Assembly: GCA_024734555.1 (NCBI GenBank)
Contig: JANPWX010000360.1
Location: 1,281,628 to 1,345,627 of the forward strand
Source of the DNA: Trochalopteron elliotii
Taxonomy: Eukaryota; Chordata; Aves; Passeriformes; Leiothrichidae
Direction: 5' to 3'
DNA: 64,000 nt
This document shows positions 13,669 through 24,109 of this stretch, piece after piece; the stretch's first letter is position 1, and every line of letters begins with the position of its first letter. Under the pieces are notes generated by a model. It did no database searches. It had not been told where the DNA came from and saw only the letters and a list, made by a program, of their open reading frames with translations. A program made the position numbers and the translations under genes.

Positions 13669-15159
13669 CTGTTCTTGAGCTGCAACATTTCATTTCATGT
13701 GCACTGTTCTGAGCAAACCCAACACAGAATGGAAAACCGTGTTATTTTTTTCATTTCAAGATAGTTTTAATCAGGTAATTACAGGAAAAACACTGAAACA
13801 GTTTTAATGGTGTTATCTACTATGTCAACTTACAAGGATATGATGTATCCTTACAAGGATATTGACAACAAACCAGTTACAAACTTAAAGACATATTTAC
13901 ATTATATACTCAAAGTAACAAGCTATATTCATATCCTTTAAGCAAACCCATATGGGATGAGTTAATTAAATTATACATCATTTAGTAGACACAAATAGCA
14001 GTCGAGGTTTAATGGAAACAATATACACATGAGGCACTTTGAGGTCATTAGGGTGAAAAGCAAATGGCACCAAGCAAAAGAAGGAAAACCATGTACAGCT
14101 TATACTGCAGCTTTAAACATGAGGGCTGCTTTTTCACCAAATGCTTCAATTTCTTTAATGAACCACAACTTTTGCAATTAAGGGAAATTTTTGGAGGAAA
14201 AAAAAAAAACACAATGAAAAATCCCAACAGCACCCTCTACCCCTCTTTATACTTGTAAATGCACCAAAGTAAACAAGTCTTACCCACACAGCTGCTGGAC
14301 TAATAGTACCATAAGGTATATTTTTCAAGTTCTTTTTTTTGTTGCCAGCCAGCGATCCTGATCTTCATTTTACTAACATGAATGTATAGCTGTACTGGCT
14401 GCACATTGTGCCATAAGCTTGGAAAAGACTTAAAGTCTAATTTAAACCTAGGCGGTATTTACACAGGTGTTCAACATTATCCTCCAGGTACACACGAACA
14501 GATCATTCTGAAGAGAACTCATCTAAAATGGGAATGTTATATTCCAACATGCACAATTAAGGCATTCTTCAAAATACCTTTGCTTCTCTAGAAGAAACTG
14601 TATTGGTTAAGACTGTTTGAAACATCTCTTCTATAAGCTCTTGAAGAGTTTTATGAGATCTTTACTAACTCTTTACTAAACAGTTACCATAATAATTGTA
14701 GATTATTATTAGATATTGCTTTCACTGTGCACACAGCTGTAGGTATATCCTTCACAGCTACTGAATTTCATGTGTGAGAGCACACTCTCACCTGTGCATA
14801 CTCACAAGCTGATTTGTATCACAAACCAAAAGGCCAAATTCCCTCTGCATGAGCATCAAAACTCCATCACTTTGCTGTGGGGAGAACCTCCAGAGGGGAA
14901 ATAAATAAAATAATCGTCATCATAATAAAAAATAATGAAACCCCTTTCTTATAAGTCCAGTGACAAAATCAAAAGATTTTTCATTTCCTTCCTGGTTCTT
15001 ATGTTCCTGTAACAGGCCATCACAACAATTTTAAACCTAACAAAATATATGGTTAAAGGATTTTTACTTCAGTATTAATAATGAAACTTAAGAGGCACGA
15101 TGACCTAAAGCATCCCAGTTTTGCAAATGTCTATTCTGCAAATTCATGCTACAGCATAA

Positions 15160-15440
15160 CCTAATCGTGCACCTTAAGCCTTGCGCAGACAGCCCGGTGA
15201 CTGCGATGTCATAAAGAGCTGTGCCTGAAGGCCGCCGAGCTTTCCCCCGGCAGATGGTGCTGGAGCGCTGCTCTCCCTTAACTTCCCCCACTTTCAAGGG
15301 AAACAATTTTCACGGTAACCGAGGCTTCCAACGAGCGAGGGACTTAATATTCAGTGACGGTTTCCAAAGGCTCGGGTCCCCTCCGAGCAACACAAAGCTC
15401 TGCTACCACATGCCTGACAAACTACAGCTCCGATGTTAAG
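15160..15440. other. CpG-rich patch in the presumed SPRED1 3' UTR
   Basis: Within about 280 bp I count roughly 17 CpG dinucleotides, for example in GGCCGCCGAG, AACGAGCGAGG and CCTCCGAGC. The surrounding tens of kilobases are strongly CpG-depleted. Short open frames occur on both strands here but have no recognisable similarity. It could be a small CpG island or promoter (possibly antisense), a conserved UTR element, or a GC-rich insertion. The sequence alone does not decide. Confidence 0.6.
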
Positions 15441-16997
15441 GGCAAGGATTATGGATCAGGGAAGAAATTTCTCTATTTTCAAATGCTCAAGAAAGTGTTT
15501 CAGAAGAGATAGAATGAACGTTACATGCCGCCAAAAACAGAAGATGTATGGATGCAACAAGCTGTTCTGGAACGGGTTTGCTGTATGTCTGCCTTCCACT
15601 GCCCATCTCCTAAAGGTAGCAGTGGGTAAGATCCCTGGCACCAGAGACGAAGTACATGTGCATGCTACTAAAACCAATCCTTATGCAACCTCGGATCTCT
15701 GCATTTGTTCGGTCTCTCAAACCAGGCAAGCTGGCTGACACTTGCAGCACAACAGGAACAAGCAAGCATGGGCCCATTCAGTAACCGTTTTTCAGATGGT
15801 ACAACTCTTCAAAGAGAAAAGCAAAAGGTGAAAATATTTTAGCAGCAAAGTGGTTAAATGCAAGGTGAAAATATTAACGCACACATTTAATAAAAATATT
15901 AAAGTATATGGGTCATATAAAATACAGTACAGGACCAGGAGTTTCACTATGTTGTATAGTGCTCAGAGGAAATTGCTAAAACTAATTTCTTTCTGAAATA
16001 TATATACAATATGATTATATAGCATTTTCTTATACAGCCAGCAAGTTCTTTTCTTAGGTTGTTCATACCTCTCCACCTTGAATTATGAACCTAGCATTTA
16101 CAAATATTAAATTCCTCTTATTCACTAGAAAAACATCATCATTTTTTAATGAAAGTTGTTTTTAAAGTTAACAGTCTATTCTAGGCAACCAAGTTTAGCT
16201 GAAAATGTGTGAAGCATGAAAACTAACCAGAGTAGCAGCTTTCAAATACATGAAGAGTAAAACCCAAGACTGCTGCTACCACGTCATATTCTTGGACTTC
16301 AGCCATTCAATCAACTCTTAATACAAAATTAGAAGATCTTCCATAACTTCTGTAGTTATCAAGATATTTGTCGTCTTTTTCAATGTGAAATAATACTTTG
16401 AGATGATCTATGTACACAAGGCGGTCAATTCAAGCTGCAATATAAATATAAATGTTTTCTTTTAAAAAGTATTTTACAGACAGTTATATACATTTGCTCA
16501 TTTTACTTCTGGGCTACAAAGGAAAATTAAGGGGTCTGATACATGCAGAAAAAAAATTACACAAAATATACTGAAGTAATGTGTATGTGAGTAAGAAAAG
16601 TAAGTAATGCATTTTTTAAATTGAAATTATTTGGTTCTGTGTTTAATAGCAAGGGTATACTAAAGACAATCTGTCCCACTCCAGTCAAGATGTCAAACAG
16701 GCACCTATGCTATGAATTAGGACTGTTTTTAGTGTTTTACAGGTTTTTAACAAGAATTATTCTTATTTCATAATATAGCACAACATGTAATGATTTTAAA
16801 AATTCTCTGTGGGTTAATTGATTAATTCTTACCAGAAAGACTTAGACTTACTAAGTACAAAACCATAAGAAATACCATACACAATATACCAGCACTCATG
16901 CACATACATACACACATTCACTCTCCAGCCTCCCTCCCCAGCCCCGCCTTCAAATTTCCCCAATTAAGAAGTTCACTCAGTTTTGCCTGGGCTGGAA

Positions 16998-17003
16998 TTT
17001 ATT
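16998..17003 (-). terminator. SPRED1: Candidate proximal poly(A) signal AATAAA
   Basis: Plus-strand TTTATT reads AATAAA on the gene strand about 1.2 kb after the stop codon. A GU-rich stretch (TGTGTGTATGTATGTG) follows on the gene strand, but about 65-80 nt away, which is farther than usual. It would produce a short UTR that still keeps the miR-126 match. Confidence 0.25.
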
Positions 17004-17666
17004 TCTCAAACTAAGTCTTTTGTTGTTCTTTTTGAGCAAAACACAGTACTTTTGTTCTTGCCCGTTCAAACTAGAAAATTTGTGGTTCAAAATAATGAAA
17101 ACAACTTCACTTTTGTTATTAATCTTTTGTTTTAATCATAGTACTTGATAAACAGCTGAACAGGATCCTAGTTTAACAGAAGGATAAACAAGAACACTGA
17201 TGACAATTTGTTACAACTGCCTTAATGTACCTTTTGCTTAATGAACATTTGAATATGCAAGAAAGTATTTTTGGAGGACACCCCAAAAGAAAACAACTTG
17301 CTGGTTGAACAACAGAAACAACGTCATTTTTGCTATTATGTTGAAATCAAAGTAATTTATATATAAAAATAAATGTTATGTTCTAACAAGAACATTTTAG
17401 ACAATTACATCTGTGCTTAACAAAAAAATATTGGTCACTCAAGACTAGAATAATTAATATTTTAAAGGTTTTTAGATTATCAGAATGCATGGATACAACT
17501 CAACACGAACTCTAGCTGAAGGGAACCAGGACTGAAAATACCAATTTGTCCATCTGGAATAAAAATGCAACTAAATTAACTATTTAAAATACTACCATGG
17601 AATGTGACAGTAGATATGGTCCATACCTACTATATCGGAGGGAAGGAAAGTTTAACATGTAATAAT

Positions 17667-17673
17667 TCGTACC
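17667..17673 (-). promoter_or_regulatory. SPRED1: miR-126-3p seed match (7mer-A1) in SPRED1 3' UTR
   Basis: On the gene strand the sequence reads GGTACGA, complementary to nucleotides 2-7 of miR-126-3p with an A opposite nucleotide 1. It lies about 550 nt after the stop codon. SPRED1 is an established target of endothelial miR-126 in mammals and fish, where repression of SPRED1 raises VEGF and FGF signalling. The match and its place in the proximal UTR are seen; function in this species is inferred. Confidence 0.65.
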
Positions 17674-18219
17674 TTACACATTTAGTTAAATATAAACATT
17701 TGTTATTTATACATAAAGTTGCTTCCAAAAAACTATTAATAAGTGATTTAGTTGCACTTAAAATCAGTTTCATTTCTCGTTTGCTGAGTATTAACTTTTC
17801 TTAATCTTAAATCAACTGTCACTAGTGCACTTTTAGTTAAAATTTCCCCTCAGATAAGTTTTAATCCTTTTAAAAGAGCCCCCTCACCTAAACCATGAAT
17901 GTACAAAGTGGCAAAAGTTAATCCCTTTTAGTATAATCATAGTTTATATACTCATTTTATAGCCAATAATAAGAACAGGCTTTCCTTTGCAAAATCTCCT
18001 TCACAACTCGCAACAAACGCCACGCACTCAAAGGAAATAGTTAGGCGTGGCTAGCACTTGTAAAATGCCAAGGTCTGACAAGTCTTGCTGCTTCCTCCAC
18101 ATCAAGCATCTCTTACGTGAAAGAAGATTCCCTTCAGCTTGCCAAAAAGCTTCCACAAATCCAAGTTAGATGCTTCCTGGAAACAAAGATTTTTCAGCTC
18201 TGTTTGGCACAAGACTGAT

Positions 18220-18879
18220 TCATCCCGCAGCTTTATGCTTTCCTCCACAGCACCCACACACCTCACCACAGTGATGGCATGCTCTCAAGGGGAGGTAGCA
18301 GCACATACATGGAGCAATGAACGAGAGTGCCACCAGTGCTAACCAGCGTAAGCAGAACTTGTCATCACTAGTGTCACACGAGCAAGGATCAGAGAAATCT
18401 CCTTCAGAGTCTGACATGCAGTGATACAGCATGCTCTCTGCGCAAAGCATGCAACTAACTTGGTAGATACATCTTTTAATAGGATCTGGCGCATCTTGAC
18501 ATTTTCCTCTGCCATTATCTTCATGATTAAACCTTTCCTGGCAGTATATACAGCGGGAACGCTCACCATCCTCTTTTCTTCTTTTTGAGTTTTTAAATTT
18601 TGATGAGGAAGGCTGAGTTTTAAATACCACAGAACTCTTTGAGTCTTTTAGGGAATTCAACTTAGTTCCATCCCCACACGGGTATAAATAGTCAGATTTT
18701 TTACTGTCTGATTTAGAAAATGGTATATTTGAGTCTGCGTCATCCCTCTCCAGGTCATTCTTCCACATGTCAGGATGCCTGTAGTCTGCATAACGACGTA
18801 TCAAAATGTCACGAGGGTTTATTCTGACAATTTCATCTTCGTCCTGAAAACTAACGTGTCTCATTGACTTCAGTGGGAC
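18220..18879 (-). CDS. SPRED1: SPRED1 terminal coding exon (exon 7): KBD and SPR domain
   Basis: This encodes the last 219 residues plus a TGA stop at 18220-18222. The acceptor is TTTCAG (AG at 18881-18880), and the first codon is GTC, giving [11 protein letters not shown]. Exon residues 1-60 form the c-Kit-binding-type region with [20 protein letters not shown] basic stretch ([11 protein letters not shown], around residues 99-109) leads into the cysteine-rich Sprouty-related domain from about residue 110. That domain contains [36 protein letters not shown] and the C-terminal [12 protein letters not shown]. The SPR domain anchors the protein at membranes and is needed to suppress Raf/ERK activation. 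The human exon has 216 codons, so this one is slightly longer, with an extra KSS around residue 81. No frameshift or stop is present. Similarity to vertebrate SPRED1 is near-identity in the SPR domain, so SPRED2 or SPRED3 can be excluded. Confidence 0.97.
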   Translation of the reverse strand, partial: VPLKSMRHVSFQDEDEIVRINPRDILIRRYADYRHPDMWKNDLERDDADSNIPFSKSDSKKSDYLYPCGDGTKLNSLKDSKSSVVFKTQPSSSKFKNSKRRKEDGERSRCIYCQERFNHEDNGRGKCQDAPDPIKRCIYQVSCMLCAESMLYHCMSDSEGDFSDPCSCDTSDDKFCLRWLALVALSFIAPCMCCYLPLRACHHCGEVCGCCGGKHKAAG

Positions 18880-21800
18880 CTGAAATGCCAAAGTAAGAGA
18901 AGTTTACTATGGTAAAGTCTCAAATTTATGTCCACCTACAATGCAAAACATAGATTAGAAAACTAAAAAAACAAGACTTTTTTCTCTTGCTGCCTGAGGA
19001 TAAAAAATTCAGATTATTTTCTCACTACTACAATTTACAAACACCCCCACCATAATGAGTCTTCTGCAGGGTATTAGGTCTGTAAGCTTTAGTATTCTTT
19101 CCTGACTTTTTAGTGTCTCGTAAGAGCTTTTCAGTATTTTGGTATCCACATAAAACTCGATGCTTCTCTCAAAATTAGAGTGTTAACATCTTAAAGTGAA
19201 AACTAATCCCACAGATTAATTTGGCCTTTTGTTCTGATTTCTGCTGCTTTAGGACTAACTCCCCAATACATTCACTATTGTGTTATCCAGGAGACGCTTT
19301 CCTTAATTCCTGCTCCAAGTTTTCAAATTCTCTCAAATTTATAACCAGAGTATTGAATACAAGTAACTTCTTATCAAAGTTGTGTTCCAGATAAGGATTT
19401 TGCAGTATGAAGATCAATCATTAACCACATCTTCTGAATGCATCTCTCCTCAGCTCATCTACAGTACTTACATTGACTACTTTAGGACACCAGCAGACAA
19501 AGACCCAAATACTTCTTAAATTCTCAGCTTGTAATGAACTGACCATAATTTAAGACCTTTTACTTCAAAAGGCAAGTAACAAGGATGTGCTAAACACATA
19601 CAAAACCAGCAGAGAAATAAGATAGAGTTCTTGTTTATTCTGCCTTACAGTGAAAGGGCGTGAAAAAGCTGTCAAAGATGACAAAATTCAGAGAATCATC
19701 CAAACCGAAATACTGCAGGCCTTAGATATCGACATGTATTAGTGGCATCACATTACACTTGCATGAAAACATGCAAATAATGACAGGAGAAAACTTTAGC
19801 ATGTGTATAAAAGTAGCTCCAGAAAATAGCAGACAATGCAGCAAAAAAGCAAAGGTCTCAGTATGCCCCAGTATTTCTACCTTACAGGCAGGCAATTATT
19901 TTCCTACACTGTAGAGCTATTATAATCAGAGCCAGATTATGAGTGGGCTTCAAGTCAAATTCTGCCTTTTCTCTGTCAAGTGCACAGCCTGTAAACCATC
20001 TCTCAGAAAAGACAAAAAACCCTCCCCTCCCTAACCTATTAGTCTTACAAATTCTTCCAGAATCATGAATCACTTGGGAATAATCTTTGGCATCAGTATT
20101 GTTGCTTTGAGAGGGTTTACCTTATTAGTACTCAAATTAATGAGAATCAATGTGTCAGCATTCCATAGTCAAGTACAACAATTGAACTGCATGTTCCTAA
20201 TCTGTTGCAGTGTGTGAAACTGAAGATGATGTTTCAGGTTAAAACACTTCTATGTCACTTTGCATGTGTCTATGTTCCTACTGTGCTGAAGTCTGCATGT
20301 CCTGCTTTTGGGGTAGGAGACAGAGAAGGGAAAAGGGAAGGCAGCTGGAAAAGAGGAAGGAAGAGCTTCTTAAAATATGCTATCTTCTGATTATGTAAGA
20401 ATATCTGTAGCCTGCTCTAACCACCACTTCCCTGCTCAACAATCCTTGTGTGATGAGTACAGAACTGTAATTAGAGATGCTTTGCCCTGGGACTTTCAAC
20501 TGGAGTACTCTAACAAGAACAATTTTTTTCTCTTGGCTCCAAGCCACATAGCTGAACTTCCACAAAGTTTCAAGGATACAGGGAGAAGAAAGGTTATATC
20601 CTATTCAGCTAACATTGCTTCTCTTCCATTCTTAACTGGGTTCCTATGCAAGCAGTTAGGCTTCCCCTTTGCTTACAAAAGCAGACTGCTTCTCAGCCCT
20701 ATTCTGTCCTCAAACAAGAGGAAAAATCTATTGCTTAGCAAAAATAATTATGGGTAATTGCCTTATTTGAACATTTTACAGCATAAATTTATTTAAGGAA
20801 AAGAGGTGCAAAAGTAGTTAGAATTCCATATGTTACAGACATAAAGAATCCTTACCCCACTCTCCACACAGAATATTATGCATGCACTTAAGACAGTAAA
20901 TAAAACCCATTGAAAAAAACCCGAAAACCTCAATACAAAAAAACCATCCTCAACCTCCCATTGCCCAGCTAACAGCCATTAAAGATCACTACAAATACTA
21001 ACAACTGTAGAATGTGACCTCTCCTTAGCCTTTGAAGGCTTTTTCTTTATTTGAGCAGAACACACCACATACATAGAACTCTTTTATTTTTTTAAGTCTT
21101 GAGCCCAACACCTAAAAATGCTTAACTGGCATGTTACAAATAAGGCACCACTACATTCTTTATGGCATTGATATTAAGAAATATTTTTTGAGCAGAAAAT
21201 GCTGAAAAATAGACAAACTGGAGAAATGCTGGAAGAGCTTACTCATTGGGTATTAAATGGGACCTCTGTGAATGCATGAAATACATGAAAACTTATGAAC
21301 AATTCACAACCCAAATTCAGATAGATAGAAATAGCAGCAAAATTTAATGAGAATAATGCACTCAGTCCTCGAAATAGTCAAAATTAAAACTTATGTCAAA
21401 TTACAAATGTCATCTATGTGAAGTTGAAGCAGGAAGGGAGGAAGGATGTTACAGAAAACTGAAGTCCCAGAGAATCTGATTCTGAACATGATTAGCCAAC
21501 TGGAAATTAGGCAGAAAATTTTTGTTGACGCAACTGAACCCACAAGTATCACACCTTACTTGAAGGGGTGCACCTTTAAACAAGGCACAGTCACTTGCTT
21601 GGTACTGTAGCCTTTGCTGCTTCTCCTCAAAGAGATACACCTGACTTTGCTCACCTTGCATCTTCTCAGTATGAATACATCAGCAGCTGCCTACATCATC
21701 GCAAAGTACTAAGTTTAACACACTTCTTATCTGTGTATCAGAAGCTGGAAAGCTGAAGGACTTGAGTATTTTTTTACTAACAGTCAAAATATTACAGGTA

Positions 21801-23950
21801 AAATCTGAATTGTCATTAATCACTTCTTTAGTTGGAGCATGTACTTCTTGAGCTACTCAACTTATGAGCACACTCTTAAGTAAGAGTGTTCAAACTTATT
21901 TACGTAAAATTGAAACAAACCCAGTAATTAGCTCAAGGTCTGCTGTGCCACCTGGTCACATGCATGAGTTTAGCAGAGCCAGTGCAGTGTGTGCACACAC
22001 AGAACGTGAGGTTTTGGTGACCTGCCTATGTTCTGAATGTGTGTCCCATGCAAAAAGCAGAGAGTATCTGTTGCTCGCAGGTGGTGCTACAATACGAGAA
22101 GAATATTTTAAAGAATATTTACTTAAATTTTCATGGAATCGCCCATAACTTCACTTTTCAAAACTGAATTCCAACATTGTTATTTGAAAAAAATTTCTAT
22201 TTAATTTCTATCAGACAGACACAGACTAATCAGTTTAACACAACTAAATTACCACTTGCTCAGTAGTCTATTTTATACATGCTTTTAAAACATGCAGGTA
22301 TTTTAAGCTACTGCACTTTTCTTTACAATGGTGGGAAGACTAACAGGACATACATCACGGGTTACTGTAGCCATTAAATATTAGCTGCAATAACCTAATC
22401 ACCCATCTGGTCTATTCCAAAAAAATATTTACGATTCTCTTTGCAAGTAAATGGGAAGAGGGGAAAAATACGTACCTTAACAGAAACAAAAATATGAGGT
22501 GACTTATACAAAGAGATAATTGGAGTAGATCAATGATTAAAAATCAAAAATTAATAATTTCAAGCTTCTTATTTCTCCAGATAACACTGCTTGCTTCTTT
22601 TGCCAACAAAGCACCTTAAGAGTAGCGACATGTAAGACTTAAGTACAATTGTATTTTTCTCTGCAAAAATAACTGAGGGCACTAAAAAGCTTTATTTCAA
22701 GCAGCAGAAATATTTTTTGTAAGTCTTCAAAACTACTTGAACTTGCATTCTGCCTTGACTTCTGTTATTCAGCATATTCTAAAAGCTTCTCATGTCTTTG
22801 GTTCTAGACATAAGACCATCAAATTAATTATAATCCAGTTTACTAAGACTACTTCTACAGTGTACAAAAACTGTCAGTTCTTTTTGCTTTAGAAAAAAAG
22901 AAAAATGTATAGTGCTAAAGGAAAAACTGTACCAATGGCTGCATACTTTTCATACATAACTGATATATATATTTTCCTTTCTGCACCAAAACAGACTACT
23001 TTAGTTTAAATAGGCATTTGGAAAGCATAAACAATGTTTCAATAAAAAGTATTTAGCAGAAGTGCCTTACTGTACAATGCATCCAAGACATCAGTTTTAA
23101 AGATACTTTTCAATATTTCTAAGCAAAACAGAATTAATACACATGTAACCAAGACTGAGCTTGTGGGGGTGCATTTTTAATTTAATGTTAATTCAGAAGT
23201 TAATGTTTCTTCTGTAAAATGGTTTGTTCTGTGTACCCTTTCTGTTACCTCCTTTTGGTTTCTCCCTGCCTTCTCCCCAGTTACAGTTCTATGACTGGTT
23301 CTGGTTTTTCCTAAGTTTTCCTCCCCACCAGAGACAGTTATCTGTCCATCATCTGTCAGGCAACCCCCTGGTCCTGTCCATCACTTGGGGGTCTCTCCCT
23401 GTTTCTGGAAGATTCTAGGAGAGGCGTTGAGTGATTGGGCAGGATCCAGGCTGTCACCTCCTACTGTCCACTGTATGGTTACTGTATATGTCTATTATGT
23501 TATGAGCCACTTCCCTGTCGTATCATACTGGTCCCTGGTTGAACCCTCCCCTGTGTTACACCTCCCTTTAAAAGTTCCTCCCTGGGAACAGTCTTGGTCT
23601 CTCTCCTGAGGCAGACGTCCCGAGGTGAGGACTCCACGCTGGAGTTCCAATAAACTCGTGACCAAACCTCTCGAGAGTCCCTCCTTCATCCTCCTGCCTT
23701 TGTCCCGCTGACGCTCCTGACCAGCCAAGTCCCACCGGTATTGCCGCAGTGCCGGGGCTGGCCGCGATTGAGAATACGGACACCGCTACATGAGCTAATG
23801 CCTGATTAACATTTTCTAAAAAATTTAAAGTTTTTTAAGGCTGCAGATACTGAAATCTGCAGTACAAAAACAGACTTCAATGAAATTAGAGATTTATTCA
23901 TGTAGTAAAGCAAGCAAAGTAAGGACTGCTTCTTTTATAGATATTCTTAC
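18880..23950 (-). other. SPRED1: SPRED1 intron between exons 5 and 7, exon 6 not found
   Basis: About 5.07 kb separates the exon 5 donor (CAG|GTAAGA) from the exon 7 acceptor. In human SPRED1 a 102-nt exon 6 (about 34 codons, containing a MEYVQRQISKEC-type core) lies in this position. I read the minus strand for that peptide and for flanking splice sites and found no convincing match. A solo LTR (23213-23790) sits in the plus orientation near the exon 5 side. The other open frames here, including one of 126 codons on the plus strand at 20377-20757, look random. Confidence 0.75.
23213..23790 (+). mobile_element. Solo LTR of an avian endogenous retrovirus
   Basis: A block of about 578 bp differs sharply in composition from its surroundings, being GC-rich with CpGs. 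It runs from TG (TGTAAAATGGTTTG) to CA (CACCGCTACA). It contains a TTTAAAAG TATA-like box at 23567-23574 and an AATAAA poly(A) signal at 23649-23654 inside CCAATAAACTCGTGACC, followed by a CTCTCGAGAG-containing tail, in the U3-R-U5 order expected for a plus-strand LTR. No gag, pol or env sequence flanks it, so it is a solo LTR. I found no clear target-site duplication, and the left end could start a few bases later (TGTTCTGTG at 23225). It is antisense to SPRED1. Confidence 0.75.
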
Positions 23951-24109
23951 CTGGTTAGGTTGGCTAGGAAAACAGGCTCTCCTGGTGTTGAAATCCTCCA
24001 ATGTTGAAGGCCTTAAATTTGCACTGTTGTAAGTTTCACTGGTTACTACAGTTTCATGTTGAAAAAGGTGATCTTTCATTAGTGAACCTGATGTATTTTC
24101 TTGAGCGGT
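23951..24109 (-). CDS. SPRED1: SPRED1 exon 5 (linker between EVH1 and KBD)
   Basis: The exon has 159 nt, 53 codons, phase 0/0. The acceptor is TTCTAG (AG at 24111-24110) and the donor is CAG|GTAAGA (GT at 23950-23949). The translation begins [10 protein letters not shown], continues through the well conserved [15 protein letters not shown], and ends in SQPNQ. Human exon 5 also has 53 codons and aligns without gaps; the core KDHLFQ-ETVVTSE block is the diagnostic match. The region is part of the low-complexity, serine-rich linker after the EVH1 domain. The LTR at 23213-23790 ends only 160 bp downstream of its donor. An in-frame TAG overlaps the acceptor AG, so the exon boundary is unambiguous. 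Confidence 0.95.

Larger units (their letters stand above)
13650..18219 (-). other. SPRED1: Probable 3' UTR of SPRED1, distal end uncertain
   Basis: This follows the TGA stop of the terminal exon. Mammalian SPRED1 transcripts have a 3' UTR of several kilobases, and an AT-rich stretch of similar length with no splice-like organisation follows here. The far end is set only by a candidate AATAAA on the minus strand (plus-strand TTTATT at 13663-13668). Another candidate at 16998-17003 would give a UTR of about 1.2 kb. The segment includes a miR-126 seed match at 17667-17673, AU-rich ATTTATTT-type motifs near 14900, a miR-21-type heptamer ATAAGCT at 14097-14103, and a CpG-rich patch at 15160-15440. 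Only the proximal part is well supported. Confidence 0.45.

Noticed and set aside
14097..14103. miR-21-type heptamer (ATAAGCT on the gene strand)
   Set aside because: It lies far from the stop where the UTR extent is uncertain, and a 7-mer without CpG is expected by chance in several kilobases. It is mentioned only within the UTR entry.
19471..19560. Donor-like CAAT|GTAAGTA on the minus strand in the exon 5-7 intron
   Set aside because: The preceding frame does not resemble the exon 6 peptide and no matching acceptor gives the expected length.
20121..20215. Candidate relic of SPRED1 exon 6 on the minus strand (donor AAG|GTAAAC, with an ATGGAA near 20161-20166 at roughly the right place)
   Set aside because: The distance from that ATG to the donor is about 46 nt instead of 60, the frame has stops, and the resemblance rests on short matches to a recalled human exon. 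It could be a decayed exon but is not better than chance without alignment.
20377..20757. 126-codon plus-strand open frame
   Set aside because: Antisense within a SPRED1 intron, no recognisable domain and no supporting signals.
22477..22540. Strong donor-like AAG|GTACGT on the minus strand with a short open stretch before it (…SPHIFVSVK)
   Set aside because: It has no similarity to SPRED1 or another protein I know, a stop lies shortly upstream and the acceptor is poor. Likely a chance pseudo-exon.
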